From: Monoplex corrugatus
Taxonomy: Eukaryota > Mollusca > Gastropoda > Littorinimorpha > Ranellidae
DNA: 64,000 bases
Direction of reading: 5' to 3'
Assembly: GCA_030674185.1 (NCBI GenBank)
Contig: CM060305.1
Coordinates: 169,577,495 to 169,641,494 of the forward strand
Numbering within the stretch: position 1 is the first letter of the stretch; every line of letters begins with the position of its first letter. This document shows, piece by piece, positions 9,346-21,732 of the stretch. Below the pieces are notes generated by a model. It was given only the letters and a program-made list of their open reading frames with translations, did no database searches and was not told where the DNA came from. The position numbers were made by a program, and so were the translations under genes.

Positions 9346-11470
9346 AGGTGGCTGTTCATTGGTGTGGTTGTGTGAATGAGCTGTTCATTGGTGTGGTTGT
9401 GTGAAGGAGCTGTTCATTGGTGTGGTTGTGTGAAGGAGCTGTTTGTTGGTGTGGTTGTGTGAAGGAGCTGTTCATTGGTGTGGTTGTGTGAAGGAGCTGT
9501 TCATTGGTGTGGTTGTGTGAAGGAGCTGTTTGTTGATGTGGTTGTGTGAAGGAGCTGTTTGTTGGTGTGGTTGTGTGGCTGTTCATTGGTGTGGTGTGGC
9601 TGTTCGTTGGTGTGGTTGTGTGGTGTGGCTGTTCATTGGTGTGGTTGTGTGGTGGCTGTTCATTGGTGTGGTTGTGTGAAGGAGCTGTTCGTTGGTGTGG
9701 TTGTGTGAAGGAGCTGTTTGTTAGTGTGGTTGTGTGAAGGACTGTTTGTTAGTGTGGTTGTGTGAAGGAGCTGTTTGTTGGTGTGGTTGTGTGAAGGAGC
9801 TGTTTGTTGGTGTGGTTGTATGAAGGAGCTGTTTGTTGGTGTGGTTGTGTGAAGGACTGTTTGTTGGTGTGGTTGTGTGAAGGAGCTGTTTGTTGGTGTG
9901 GTTGTGTGGCTGTTCATTGATATGGTGTGGCTGTTCGTTGGTGTGTGGTGTGGCTGTTCATTGGTGTGGTTGTGTGGTGGCTGTTCATTGGTGTGGTTGT
10001 GTGGTGTGGCTATTCATTGGTGTGGTTGTGTGAAGGAGCTGTTTGTTGGTGTGGTTGTGTGGCTGTTCATTGGTGTGGTGTGGCTGTTTGTTGGTGTGGT
10101 TGTGTGGTGTGGCTGTTCATTGGTGTGGTTGTGTGGTGGCTGTTCATTGGTGTGTGGTGTGGTGTGGCTATTCATTGGTGTGGTTGTGTGGTGGCTGTTC
10201 ATTGGTGTGTGGTGTGGTGTGGCTATTCATTGGTGTGGTTGTGTGAAGGAGCTTTTCATTGGTGTGGTTGTGTGGATGTTCATTGGTGTGGTTGTATGGT
10301 GTGGCTGTTCATTGGTGTGGTTGTATGGTGTGGATGTTCATTGGTGTGGCTGTATGGTGTGGATGTTCATTGTTGTGGCTGTATGGTGTGGATGTTCATT
10401 GGTGTGGTTGTGTGGCTGTTCATTGGTGTGGTTGTATGGTGTGGATGTTCATTGGTGTGGTTGTATGGTGTGGATGTTCATTGGTGTGGTTGTGTGGTGT
10501 GGCTGTTCATTGGTGTGGTTGTATGGTGTGGATGTTCATTGGTGTGGTTGTATGGTGTGGATGTTCATTGGTGTGGTTGTGTGGTGTGGCTGTTCATTGG
10601 TGTGGTTGTGTGGCTGTTCATTGGTGTGGCGTGGCTGTTCGTTGGTGTGGTTGTATGGTGTGGCTGTTCATTGGTGTGGTTGTATGGTGTGGATGTTCAT
10701 TGGTGTGGTTGTATGGTGTGGATGTTCATTGGTGTGGTGTGGCTGTTCATTGGTGTGGTTGTGTGGATGTTCATTGGTGTGGCTGTATGGTGTGGCTGTT
10801 CATTGGTGTGGTTGTATGGTGTGGATGTTCATTGGTGTGGTTGTATTGTGTGGCTGTTCATTGGTGTGGTTGTGTGGTGTGGATGTTCATTGGTGTGGTT
10901 GTATGGTGTGGATGTTCATTGGTGTGGTTGTATTGTGTGGCTGTTCATTGGTGTGGTTGTGTGGCTGTTCATTGGTGTGGTTGTGTGGTGTGGCTGTTCG
11001 TTGGTGTGGTTGTATGGTGTGGATGTTCATTGGTGTGGTTGTATTGTGTGGCTGTTCATTGGTGTGGTTGTATGGTGTGGATGTTCATTGGTGTGGTTGT
11101 GTGGTGGCTGTTCATTGGTGTGGTTGTGTGGCTGTTCATTTGTGTGGTGTGGCTGTTCGTTGGTGTGGTTGTGTGGTGTGGCTGTTCGTTGGTGTGGTTG
11201 TGTGGTGTGGTGTGTCGTTGGTGTGGTTGTGTGGTGGTGTTGATTGGTGTGGTGGTGTTCTTGGTGTGGTTGTGTGGTGGCTGTTCATTGGTGTGGTTGT
11301 GTGGTGTGGCTGTTCATTGGTGTGGTTGTGTAGTGGCTGTTCGTTGGTGTGGTTGTGTGGTGGATGTTCATTGGTGTGGTTGTGTGGAGTGGCTTTTCAT
11401 GGGTGTGCTTGTGTGGTTGTTCATTGGTGTGCTTGTGTGGTTGTTCATTGGTGTGCTTGTGTGAAGAGGC
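9346..11470 (+). repeat. 2.1 kb GT-rich minisatellite, about 80 units of 24-30 bp
   Basis: Variants of GGCTGTTCATTGGTGTGGTT with GTGTGG, GTATGGT or GTGAAGGAGCT linkers repeat about 80 times. The + strand is almost all G and T, with C nearly confined to CTGTTC. Sub-blocks (GAAGGAGCTG at the left, GTATGGTGTGGATG in the middle) show local homogenisation. Large open frames in two + frames result from the repetition. Confidence 0.95.
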
Positions 11471-12902
11471 TGTTCATTGATGTTCATATGTGAAGAATTT
11501 TCTTATCAGTGTGAGGGATAGGCTGATCTTTGATGTGGTTTGCAAGCAAACTGTTCATGGGCGTCCATCTTTCAGCAGACCTCTCACCGATGTATATCAT
11601 TTGCTGGATTGCTTGTTGAGGTAGGTCTTTGAATGGGCTGTTCACTTACAGTGAGTCTGGCATCCTGACAGTGGTGGGAAGTCTTTCAAAGGCTGCACTG
11701 ACTGCATGTGATAGACGGCCCTGTGATAGAATATCAGCGACAGTGTGTTGTGGTGATAAACGGAGTGTGACAGTGGCTGCAGATTGATGGCACAAGACAG
11801 AGCTGTAAAACTTTCCCAGTGAGGTGATCTGCCATGAGAGATCGCCAGTGTCTTCTGGCCGCAATCCATTGATGCTTCTTATCGACGTTGATAAACAGTT
11901 GAAGATGATCAACAGAGGCAGAATGCTGTGAGAGAAGTGTAAATGGGACACCGTCGCACATCGTGTGTGTGAGTGTGTTTCAGCAGCGTGGGAACCTCCC
12001 AAAGGAATTGTTGCTTATTGCGTTGATTTTTTTGTCTATATAGGGCTACAAATTTGTTGAATGGTCTTACTCCATGGCCATGCGATATTTGAGTGTTGTT
12101 TTAAGTGTCAATCCCGGTGAACCATCAAGAGAAAAGATACATTGAACATTTTGGGGAATACATATTTTGACGTGTTTGTGTATTTCAGAATAACTTTGTT
12201 GTGCATCTGCTCTGGTGAAAATGCTTTCATGATTCAGTTTGTGTTTTTGGTACAGATCAGGACAGAATTGTTTCCTTCCATATTTGGCTGGAAGTTCATT
12301 TGGTTTGTATGATTGTAGTTTGTGGTACAGATCAGTGCAGGTCATTATTTCTTTCTGTATTGAGTTGGAAATAATTCACAGAGCAGAATGATCTGCCTGT
12401 TTGGAGACAAGATTTTCATGACCCAGAGTTACTCATTTTCTGAAACTCGGTGAAGTATACAATCTAATATTTTTGTTTTCACTGTTCTACACAGAGAAAG
12501 TTTTCACTCACGAGTCTCAGTTTATCAGTTGTTAAACTCGGTGAAATGTTTTTTTGTGTTTTTTTTAACCTCACAGACTGTTTTGAAATCAGCTTTTATT
12601 CTGCAATAATATGTTCTAGGCAACTGTTTCTGTTTACTGTAGACTGTTTGTTTACTGTGGTGATTTTTGGAATTGTGGTGTGAACGAATAGGCCTGTATT
12701 ATGTATGAAAGAGATATGGCATTTATTCACAGATAGCTTGTCTGGTCTTTTTTCCCTCCTCTTTTAATCATTTAATCAGTGGTCAGGATGGAGGAGACAA
12801 GTTGGGGGGGTGGGGGTGGAGAAGAAAGAAAAAGAGAAGAATAGGAAAGTACAAAACAAGAAACAAGCTCACACTGCATTTTCAATTTAAGCTTCTTTTT
12901 AA

Positions 12903-13165
12903 CGGGCACGATAGTCAAGCGGATAAGACGTCAGATTTCTTATTGGATGGTCTGAGGTTTGATCCTGCCTGAGTACCTCCCACCTGTTGAGTTTTTTTAA
13001 AAGGGGGAGAGCTTTCCCATCTCCCAGGTCAGTGTGTGTGCAGAGCTCATAGTGCCAAAATCCCCTTTGTGTGTATATAATGCATGCAGAACATTAAGTA
13101 CGCACGTTAAAGATCCTGTAAGTCATGTCAGTGTCTGGTTTCCATGGAAACATGAAAAAATCCAA
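12903..13165 (+). mobile_element. tRNA-derived SINE, second family
   Basis: TAGTCAAGCGG (12912-12922) is an A box and GGTTTGATCC (12956-12965) a B box. The body contains TCCCAGGTCAGTGTGTGTGC, AGAGCTCATAGTGCCAAAAT and CACGTTAAAGATCCTGTAAG, a layout I associate with gastropod SINEs. Its 3' end runs into a TTAA mini-element. Confidence 0.72.
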
Positions 13166-13167
13166 CA

Positions 13168-13275
13168 TGCATCCTGCACTGTCAACCATGCTAGTAAAAC
13201 TGGTGGATAGGGTGAGGTAGTCAAAGGGTTAATTTTTTTCATGTGGTGGATAGGATGTGAGAGACAAAGGGTTAA
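13168..13275. mobile_element. TTAA mini-element, partial and rearranged (locus 4)
   Basis: CATCCTGCACTGTCAACCAT and GCTAGTAAAA (left arm) are followed by half of the inner palindrome (GGTGGATAGGGTGAGG, AAGGGTTAA) and a right arm GTGGTGGATAGGATGTGAGA with AAAGGGTTAA. Confidence 0.6.
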
Positions 13276-13534
13276 TATGTGCGGCTAACAGGCCATTTAT
13301 CAATGCTGTGGGGTGGGACTGAACTGGAGACATCAACCGTAACTCCCATGGCTTTATCAAATGAGCTTGCCAAATCGCTGTCACACGTCTGAAAGAGGGG
13401 AGATAACAATGACTGGATTCGTTGCAAAGAGCATTATTTTATGTGGTGGTGATGTTTATGTATGAAGTGGAGAGAAAAGGGGAGGGGGTGTAGGGGGAAA
13501 GAGAGCATGCAAACGTTGTACTGCAGAATCTTGT

Positions 13535-13540
13535 AATAAA
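13535..13540 (+). promoter_or_regulatory. Candidate polyadenylation signal AATAAA for the nuclear receptor
   Basis: AATAAA is followed within about 25 bp by a GT-rich element. It is the first canonical hexamer I see downstream of the receptor stop. Motif evidence only. Confidence 0.35.
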
Positions 13541-14185
13541 TGTTCATTGGGTTGTTATGGTATGTAGCCTTTGATTTTGTGCATGAACTTGGTGAAAATG
13601 AACAACTCCAAGTCCTGTATTGGCAGTCATAGTTTGTTGTAGTATGAAGAACTCGTTAAACTGTTATAACTTATAGCAAACAATGTTTTTCTTAAACTCG
13701 GTGAACTTTCTAAGGTGACAATGCTTGATTGTTTCAGATTTACAATCCAAATGAATTGTTTGTCTTTTAATGGATTTTCTTTTCTTTCTGTCTTCTTTTT
13801 GTTTATTTATTTTTCTATATATTCATTATTTTACACTTTTTTGTTTTTGGTCACGTTTGACATTGTACATTTTGAAGTCAAGTGATGGGGTTTTTGTTCT
13901 AGCGAACTATTTATTGTGTCAAGGTGTTGTATATTCACATACATTTTTTTTAACTTGCTTTGGAATCTTTACTCCAAAGGTTGTTTATGAAAGTTGTTGC
14001 CTAAAACATTGTTTATCACTGGTCGGACCATTCTAGGTGATGATTGATAATGATAATAATAGATCAGTTTTGTATGGCACTGTTCACAAAAACTTATGTG
14101 GGCTCACTGCACATTACGCATTAATGTCACATTTTCCAAGTCACAAAGTGTGATATAAACAGAAGTATTGATATATCACACTCAC

Positions 14186-14200
14186 ATGCACACACACACA

Positions 14201-14232
<32 letters not shown>

Positions 14233-14267
14233 TACACACACACACACACATACACACACACACACAA

Positions 14268-14298
<31 letters not shown>

Positions 14299-14418
14299 GA
14301 GACACACACACACACATACTCACACACACATGCACGCGCGCGCACACACGCGCGCGCACACACAAACGCAGACACATAGACACACACACACGCAGACACA
14401 GACACATACACTCACATG

Positions 14419-14474
<56 letters not shown>

Positions 14475-14497
14475 TCACACGCACATGCTTGCATGCA

Positions 14498-14587
<90 letters not shown>
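14186..14587 (+). repeat. (CA)n microsatellite with CG-rich islands
   Basis: About 400 bp of CA repeat with ACGCGCGCGC islands near 14335-14360. No coding significance. Confidence 0.95.
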
Positions 14588-14591
<4 letters not shown>

Positions 14592-14706
14592 TACATCAGA
14601 ATACACATTAATAAATGTGCACAGATGAATGTATATTAACAACATGTAAACCATACATACACATAGATATTCAAATGAAACATTTGGTCAGACAGCATGC
14701 TGAGAT

Positions 14707-15384
14707 TTTATAATAATAATAATAATTACAATATTTATATAGCGCAAAATCTTGATAAAATCAAATCTAAGCGCTGAAGCAGACACACACGCAGGCACGC
14801 ACGCTCGCACACACACGCACGCACACATACAGACACACACACACACACACACACACACACCCACACACACGCATGGCTATAAATGGGGAGAAAGAATAAA
14901 AGCAATAAAAGCAAGAATAAAAGCAATGGAAAATTATAGAGAGCATAGCATACAATTATATATTATAACCATGTGATTCCCTCCGAGCGGAGACAGGCTG
15001 CAGAGGGGAGGGTTGAGTGAGGTTAGGATTTTATGCAGGAGAGAAAAGGTGAGTTTTGAGAGCGGACTTGAAGGAGACAAAAGTAGGTTGCTGACGGACT
15101 GAGAGAGGAAGTTTGTTCCAGGAGAGTGGACCAGAAACAGAGAAGGCTCGTGGACCATAGGTATTGAGTTTAGTGCGTGGAAAGCGAAGAGTCAGAGGAT
15201 CAGAGGCAGAGCGGAGGGTACGTGAGGGAACATAGATCTCAAGTAGGCTTGACAGGTAATCGGGGGCTGCGTTATTGAGGCTTTTGTAGCACATGGTGTT
15301 CATAAGTCTAGTTTGTAAACAGAAGGTCCATACAACGCTGTTAAGTACTTGGTATTCATACTTCACCTCTTCAATTCTGACTTG

Positions 15385-15390
<6 letters not shown>
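14707..15390 (-). mobile_element. L2/CR1-type LINE 3' end, copy B, with reverse transcriptase C-terminus
   Basis: The minus strand encodes CYKSLNNAAPDYLSSLLEIY, VPSRTLRSASDPL, AFSVSGPLSWNKLPLSVRQQ and SFKSALKTHLFSPA then a stop at about 15031. This is the conserved ORF2 C-terminus of CR1/L2-like LINEs (APDYL, RAFS, WN.LP, FK..LK..LF). Downstream comes the same 3' UTR module as copies A and C, including the CA tract, AGCGCTTAGATTTGATTTTA and an ATT-repeat end. It is the longest of the three copies but still 5'-truncated. A separate TG tract at 15388-15435 interrupts the frame. Confidence 0.82.
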
Positions 15391-15438
<48 letters not shown>

Positions 15439-15559
15439 ATCAGTGAATGCACACACCATGTGGATATATTTCAAAAGGCACAAGGTTCTTGGTAAGGGAC
15501 AGAAATATTAACTTAGAAAAAATAGAAAAAAAAGGACAGGTGTTTTTGAGAAAGAGAGA

Positions 15560-16796
15560 AAACAAACAAACAAACAAACAAACAAACAAACAAACAAACA
15601 AACAAACGAACAAAAATCCACATCATGAAAGACAATTGTAGTATACCACAATAACAACAAAACAAACAAACAAAATCCACATAATGAAAACAAAACAAAC
15701 AAACAAACAAAAACCCACATTATGACAGAAAACTGTAGTATACCACAATAACAAACAAAACCCCACATTATGACAGAAAACTGTAGTATACCACAATAAC
15801 AAACAAAAACCCACATTATGACAGAAAACTGTAGTATACCACAATAACAAACAAAAACCCACATTATGACAGAAAACTGTAGTATACCACAATGACAAAC
15901 AAAACACATTATGACAGAAAACTGTAGTATACCACAATAACAAACAAAACACACTATGACAGAAAACTGTAGTATACCACAATAACAAACAAAAACCCAC
16001 ATTATGACAGAAAACTGTAGTATACCACAATAACAAACAAAAACCCACATTATGACAGAAAACTGTAGTATACCACAATAACAAACAAAACACATTATGA
16101 CAGAAAACTGTAGTATACCACAATGACAAACAAAAACCCACATTATGACAGAAAACTGTAGTATACCACAATAACAAAAACCCACATTATGACAGAAAAC
16201 TGTAGTATACCACAATAACAAACAAAAACCCACACTATGACAGAAAACTGTAGTATACCACAATGACAAACAAAAACCCACACTATGACAGAAAACTGTA
16301 GTATACCACAATGACAAACAAAAACCCACACTATGACAGAAAACTGTAGTATACCACAATGACAAACAAAACACATTATGACAGAAAACTGTAGTATACC
16401 ACAATAACAAACAAAAACCCACATTATGACAGAAAACTGTAGTATACCACAATAACAAACAAAAACCCACATTATGACAGAAAACTGTAATATACCACAA
16501 TAACAAACAAAAACCCACACTATGACAGAAAACTGTAATATACCACAATAACAAACAAAAACCCACATTATGACAGAAAACTGTAGTATACCACAATAAC
16601 AAACAAAAACCCACACTATGACAGAAAACTGTAGTATACCACAATAACAAACAAAAACCCACACTATGACAGAAAACTGTAGTATACCACAATGACAAAC
16701 AAAACACATTATGACAGAAAATTGTAGTATACCACAATAACAAACAAAAACCCACATTATGACAGAAAACTGTAGTATACCACAATAAGAAACCAT
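15560..16796 (+). repeat. Minisatellite, about 24 copies of a 45/48 bp unit preceded by (AAAC)n
   Basis: Units of CCCACATTATGACAGAAAAC, TGTAGTATACCACAATAACA and AACAAAAA repeat from about 15700; (AAAC)n occupies 15563-15610. Unit lengths of 48 and 45 bp are both multiples of three, which leaves a 425-codon open frame on the minus strand with a 15/16-residue hydrophobic period. I do not regard this as a gene: there is no unique flanking coding sequence. Confidence 0.95.
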
Positions 16797-17029
16797 GTAG
16801 GGGTCCACAAAGTACAACATGTATTTGTTAGTAAGGACTGTAATGAAATGCGCTGCGTTTTAGTAAAGATTTACTTTGTTGTAATGCTTTTGGGGCAAAT
16901 AATTGATATTGTTACTCAGCAATTCAGCAGGTACTATGATTTTTGAGTACTTGTCTAATGAATTATGGATACTGTGATAGTTGTTTTTGTAGAATTGTAG
17001 TTTTGAAGAGCAGTGCTAGTGTATACCAT

Positions 17030-17110
17030 TTAACCCTATTACTCCCTCACCTTGTCAACCAGTTTCTTGCAAGAAGTTAGTGGAAGGGGTGAGAGAGTGA
17101 AAGGGGTTAA
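17030..17110. mobile_element. TTAA palindromic mini-element, short form (locus 5)
   Basis: A 73 bp imperfect palindrome (17034-17106) starts CCCTATTACTCCCTCACC, is centred on TCTTGCAAGA and ends GAGTGAAAGGGG, with TTAA immediately on both sides (17030-17033 and 17107-17110). Confidence 0.8.
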
Positions 17111-17976
17111 ATGAACCTGCCATTCCTTCATCGAGCCACAAGCTTTGAGTTGTCCGGCAACGGGACTTACTTTCAGACAAGTATGCCTTCAGGTTTTGGA
17201 AACCACCTGCTTACAGGAAAAATTATTGTCAACACAGCATTTGGTACCATTTGTTTTGAACATTTGTTTTGGGATTGGTTGGTTTAGTTTTGACAGCTGG
17301 GGTGATGTTTGTTTCGTTGTTTGTTTCTTTGTTTCTTCTTTGTTTCTTCTTTGTGTGCCACTTGCCGAGCCTCAACAACACAGAGCAGGATGATATTCAG
17401 CTTGCAGTGACCGATGTCAGTGATAGCAGATGACGTGGTGGTCTGTTACTGTTCAACTTCACAGGGCTGCTTCCCTTGTTGATGACCATATATATATATT
17501 TATATTGGAGTCTACCAAATCTTAACAATATAGACACCTGCTGTACGTGTTAGCCACCATGAGCAGTACTATTTTAGATTTACCTCTGCACTGTGGTTGT
17601 GTCACAATGTGACTGTGTAGTCCCAACCTACTAATTCCAAAACTGAAAATACCATGAATTAAACTTGTAAATTAAAATTTAGTTGGCCTAACGAGGATGT
17701 GAACTGTAAGCTTCCCAACTTGTGTCCGTCAGCTCTGAGTGTGATTATAGTAATTCACCAGTATTCAGAGTGCAGCAGGTAATGTGTGTATATATACAAT
17801 CTGTAACCTCTACCCCCCTCCTGCCTCATTTTATGCATGGCTTCTTTGTCACTGCCCCTATAGAGCTCAGTTGGGTTCTCCAACACACCTCCTCCAAAAC
17901 CACCAAAACAGAGGTCACTGTGAAAACAGAACATAAAGGGCCACAGAATTTTGAACAATTTTCTGCAGTACTGTGA

Positions 17977-18205
17977 TAGTTTCAGTTTCAGTTTCTCAAG
18001 ATGACATCTCGGTGCTCAGAATGAGATAGTTTCAGTTTCAGTTTCAGTTTCTCAAGATGACGTCTCCGTGCTCGGAATGAATTCCGTATGCACTAACGTC
18101 ACAGGTGTCATGTGTATGGTGACCGTGGCACAAGCCTTAAGCCTGCACATAAACCCATGAGCTGGCCAGGTCCTGAGGCCCTACCTAGACTATGTTTTAC
18201 CTAGT
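17977..18205 (+). mobile_element. SINE-like dispersed repeat with (AGTTTC)n head, uninterrupted copy
   Basis: AGTTTCAGTTTCAGTTTCTC then AAGATGACGTCTCCGTGCTC, CACTAACGTCACAGGTGTCA, GGCACAAGCCTTAAGCCTGC and GAGCTGGCCAGGTCCTGAGG. A truncated copy of the head (17977-18023) precedes the fuller copy in tandem. The same body occurs at 24.08-24.42 kb, interrupted there. AGTTTC-headed repeats of this build resemble known gastropod SINEs; I see no clear pol III boxes. Confidence 0.65.
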
Positions 18206-18532
18206 CTGTATTTTACACTGGTATTTTATCACCTACCACTGGAATAATCTTGGTTACACGTAAATGAGGTGTGTAATACCATGATGATGTCAGTGGGGAT
18301 AATGGCGATGATGCTATGGAGTTCCATTATAAATTGAGACTGACTGACAGGACTGTATTCAGATTTTTCTTTTCATGATATATATCCTGGCATCATTGAG
18401 GCTTAAGAGCTGGCTTTGTGTTGTTGTTGTTTTTGTTTTAAATGTTTGATTTTTGTTTCATCAGGGTGTCTCAGTACCCAAACTGAATATTAGAATCGTT
18501 AAGCAGTACACATAGTTTTTAAAAAGATTATT

Positions 18533-18709
18533 CGCCCTTGACTCCTGCACCCTAACCACCAACTACAAACACAACTGTTTGACTCCCTCACCCTATCCAC
18601 CAGCTTTCTGCAGATAGGGCGAGGGAGTTAAAGGGTTAAGTTTTAGCTTTCCTTGCATGGTTGACATTGCAGGATGCTGGTGGACAGGGCACAGGAGTCA
18701 AATGGTTAA
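18533..18709. mobile_element. TTAA palindromic mini-element, nested form (locus 6)
   Basis: The outer left arm (CCTTGACTCCTGCACCCTAA, CCACCAACTACAAAC) and right arm (GTTTTAGCTTTCCTTGCATG, GGATGCTGGTGGACAGGGCA, AGTCAAATGGTTAA) surround an inner palindrome (TTTGACTCCCTCACCCTATC ... GGAGTTAAAGGGTTAA). The inner palindrome is shortened at its centre (TTTCTGCAGATAGGG). Confidence 0.75.
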
Positions 18710-18719
18710 CACAGCTTAA

Positions 18720-19789
18720 CATAGCATTATTGGCACAGCTCAAGGGGGATTATTTGCACAGTTTCAAGGAAGACTAGTAGCACAGTTTCTTTGCCAGCAT
18801 GGCTGAAAACAAATCCTTGAGAGCCTTGTATTCAGATTAGAAGTCTTAATTTCTTCTGTATTTTCTTTATTCCTTCTTTTGCTTTTTGTTGTTGTTGTTG
18901 TTGTTGTTGTTTTCCCTTGGATTGAAATGTGTTTGATGTTACATTGTTAATGACATTGTGCATTGTAAAGAGAAAAAAAAGAAATCTAAGAAAAAAAAAG
19001 AAGTCTTAAAGAATTACCAGAATGAGACTGTACCTGATGTTCTGCTTTGAGCATGGAGACACGACAGCTGTTATTAGCATAAACCAACAAATGGGCCTCA
19101 CTCAGTGGCAATACCTGAAGCATATGTAAGATACATGCAGGCATATATATGTAGCTGCTGGTGACAAAAAAAATAATAAAATAGGTCTTTTTTTTTTTTT
19201 CGGAGGGACTCCCAACATGACACTAATGTAAGTAATTTTGAAATGCATTTTTTAAGTATCGTTCATATAAGAGAGCAATTTTGGAATGCAATTTTTTAAA
19301 GTATGGTTCATTATAAGAGAGCAGTTTTATTATGAAAGTGGTTGTATAACTTCCTTTTTCATGGTTACGTTGAAAATTATTATCATTTGTGCGTCAGTTG
19401 ATGACACTACATATTTCTTTCACAGCTTCCGTTATTACCCTGAACACAATATGATGAACAAAAAAGGCATGCATGATTTATCATGAAATTCAGCAGCAAT
19501 TAGTTTCTAACTAATGATATGCCAAGCAGTCTTCAAAATAGTGGACAGCAGATGATGGTCTTGTGGTAGAGATGTATCAGAAACTTGTATTCATGTAGGT
19601 TCCAGCCAGAACAATAAGTCTGTTTTATGTTTTGCTCCTTGCTTGGTGACGTATGAAATTTCCAGTGTGGAGAAAAGTGTTGACAGCAGTTTGTATGCAA
19701 ATTGTGTGGCTCAGTGGCTCAGTGGCTCTTGTCAGGTTCAGGAGAAAAAATCAAAACATAAAAACCCAAGATATATTAACACACTCATA

Positions 19790-19790
<1 letters not shown>
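18720..19790. other. No gene seen
   Basis: Single-copy AT-rich sequence with a (GTT)n run at about 18885-18912 and A/T homopolymers near 18975-19010 and 19185-19200. No convincing exon, RNA gene or element. Confidence 0.6.
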
Positions 19791-20112
<322 letters not shown>

Positions 20113-20212
20113 CAAATTTTGAGCAGAATATTCCGATGAAATGTAGGATTGGTGGACTGTCATCTCTAAGTAGGTTTAGAGCACTGTCTGCTGAAAGCTG
20201 ATGGTCTCCCAA

Positions 20213-20266
20213 AAACACACACACATGTATGTGTGCACACATGCACAACACACAACACACACACAC

Positions 20267-20310
<44 letters not shown>

Positions 20311-20406
20311 CACACACACACACACACACACAACACACACACAACACACAACACACACACACACACACAACACAACAACAACACAACACACAACACACAC
20401 ACACAC

Positions 20407-20453
<47 letters not shown>

Positions 20454-20457
20454 CACA
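20213..20457 (+). repeat. (CA)n microsatellite with periodic AA interruptions
   Basis: CA repeat broken by repeated ACAACAC and AACAACAACACA steps, a secondary pattern within the tract. Confidence 0.97.
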
Positions 20458-21200
20458 CTATAAACAAACAGAAAGTAACATGAAGAAGAAAAAAAAACAG
20501 AAACTTAAACTAAAACAGTTTTTAAGTAATGCAACAATTGTACTAGATACAAAAACATCATTAGTATAAAAAGCAAAGATTCTGTAATATGTAGAGGTTA
20601 GTGCCAGTATATTTTGTATTTTCCTATTCTTATACTGTCCGCACTTTCAGACTTTATTTTTGTGTGCCCTTCCACTTTGTATGTGTATTGGATGGCTGTG
20701 AACGTTTCTCCTGTCATCGATGCTGATTTGTACTCTTATCACGTAAAAAAGCTTTGAAACTAGTTACAAACAATATGTTGGTTATGAACATGCTATCTTT
20801 TTCGAATAAATTGATGAGTTGTTTTTTGAAGTGGTTGCTTCTTTGGGAATTTTGATTTGTGACAAAGAAGGCTTAAATAATTGGAGAATTTTCTGTTTCA
20901 TGAGCTTGGGAAACCTGTGAAACGAAATAACATTTATGACAGATTTGTTAATTATAGCATTTTGACGCAATCAAGCTTCCATTGTAAGTTGATTTTTGGT
21001 ACTAGATGTTATTAAGTAAATCATACCATATTCATGCAAGGTTCTTTGCTGATTATTGTTTTGTGTAAATCACCATTCCAGATGATGAATTGTGCAGCTT
21101 GATGTCAGAATCAAAGTTTAATATCTCTTTGTTTGTAATGGGAGATCTTAAGCTGAATGTGTTTGACAATCATTTTACATCATGAAATATGGATTGTTTA

Positions 21201-21233
21201 CACACACACACACATACACACACACACACACAC

Positions 21234-21308
<75 letters not shown>

Positions 21309-21338
21309 CACACACACACACACACACACACAACACAC

Positions 21339-21400
<62 letters not shown>

Positions 21401-21425
21401 ACACACAACCACACACAACCACACA
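21201..21425 (+). repeat. (CA)n microsatellite
   Basis: About 225 bp of CA repeat ending in three ACCACACACA steps. Confidence 0.97.
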
Positions 21426-21659
21426 CTTTTCAGTTTCTTTTAGCGTGTATATTTTTTGTGCACAAAATACATGGAATTAGTTTTGTGTATAAAATATTTT
21501 TGTGTATTTTTGTAGAATTATAGTCCTGTAAATAATGAACCCAACTTTCATTTTTTTGGCTCTGTGCTAACATTGTTGCATGTTCTCACTTCTATAATGC
21601 TTTTTATAGTGCTAGGCAGCATCAAGTAAATTTGTGCATGTGAGTGTACATGTGTTTGT

Positions 21660-21663
<4 letters not shown>

Positions 21664-21731
<68 letters not shown>
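21664..21731 (+). repeat. (TG)n microsatellite
   Basis: Pure TG tract of about 68 bp, opposite in strand sense to the preceding three CA tracts. Confidence 0.97.

Positions 21732-21732
<1 letters not shown>

Larger units (their letters stand above)
8744..13560 (+). other. Probable receptor 3' UTR and downstream region
   Basis: No further coding exon follows the receptor stop codon. The first AATAAA noticed on this strand is at 13535-13540, followed by a GT-rich stretch (TTGGGTTGTTATGGTATGT) that looks like a cleavage signal, so a 3' UTR of up to about 4.8 kb is possible. The interval contains a 31 bp minisatellite, the 2.1 kb GT-rich minisatellite, ordinary single-copy sequence (11.5-12.9 kb), a SINE and a partial TTAA element. 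An earlier non-canonical polyadenylation site would shorten it. Confidence 0.4.

Noticed and set aside
9877..11493. 538-codon open frame on the + strand
   Set aside because: Entirely within the GT-rich minisatellite; the other forward frames are also open for hundreds of codons and there is no unique coding flank.
12903..12990. A functional tRNA gene
   Set aside because: A and B boxes are present, but the body continues as a SINE and no complete cloverleaf with acceptor stem is evident.
15508..16785. 425-codon open frame on the - strand
   Set aside because: Created by a 45/48 bp tandem repeat; switches repeat phase in the middle and has no recognisable domain.
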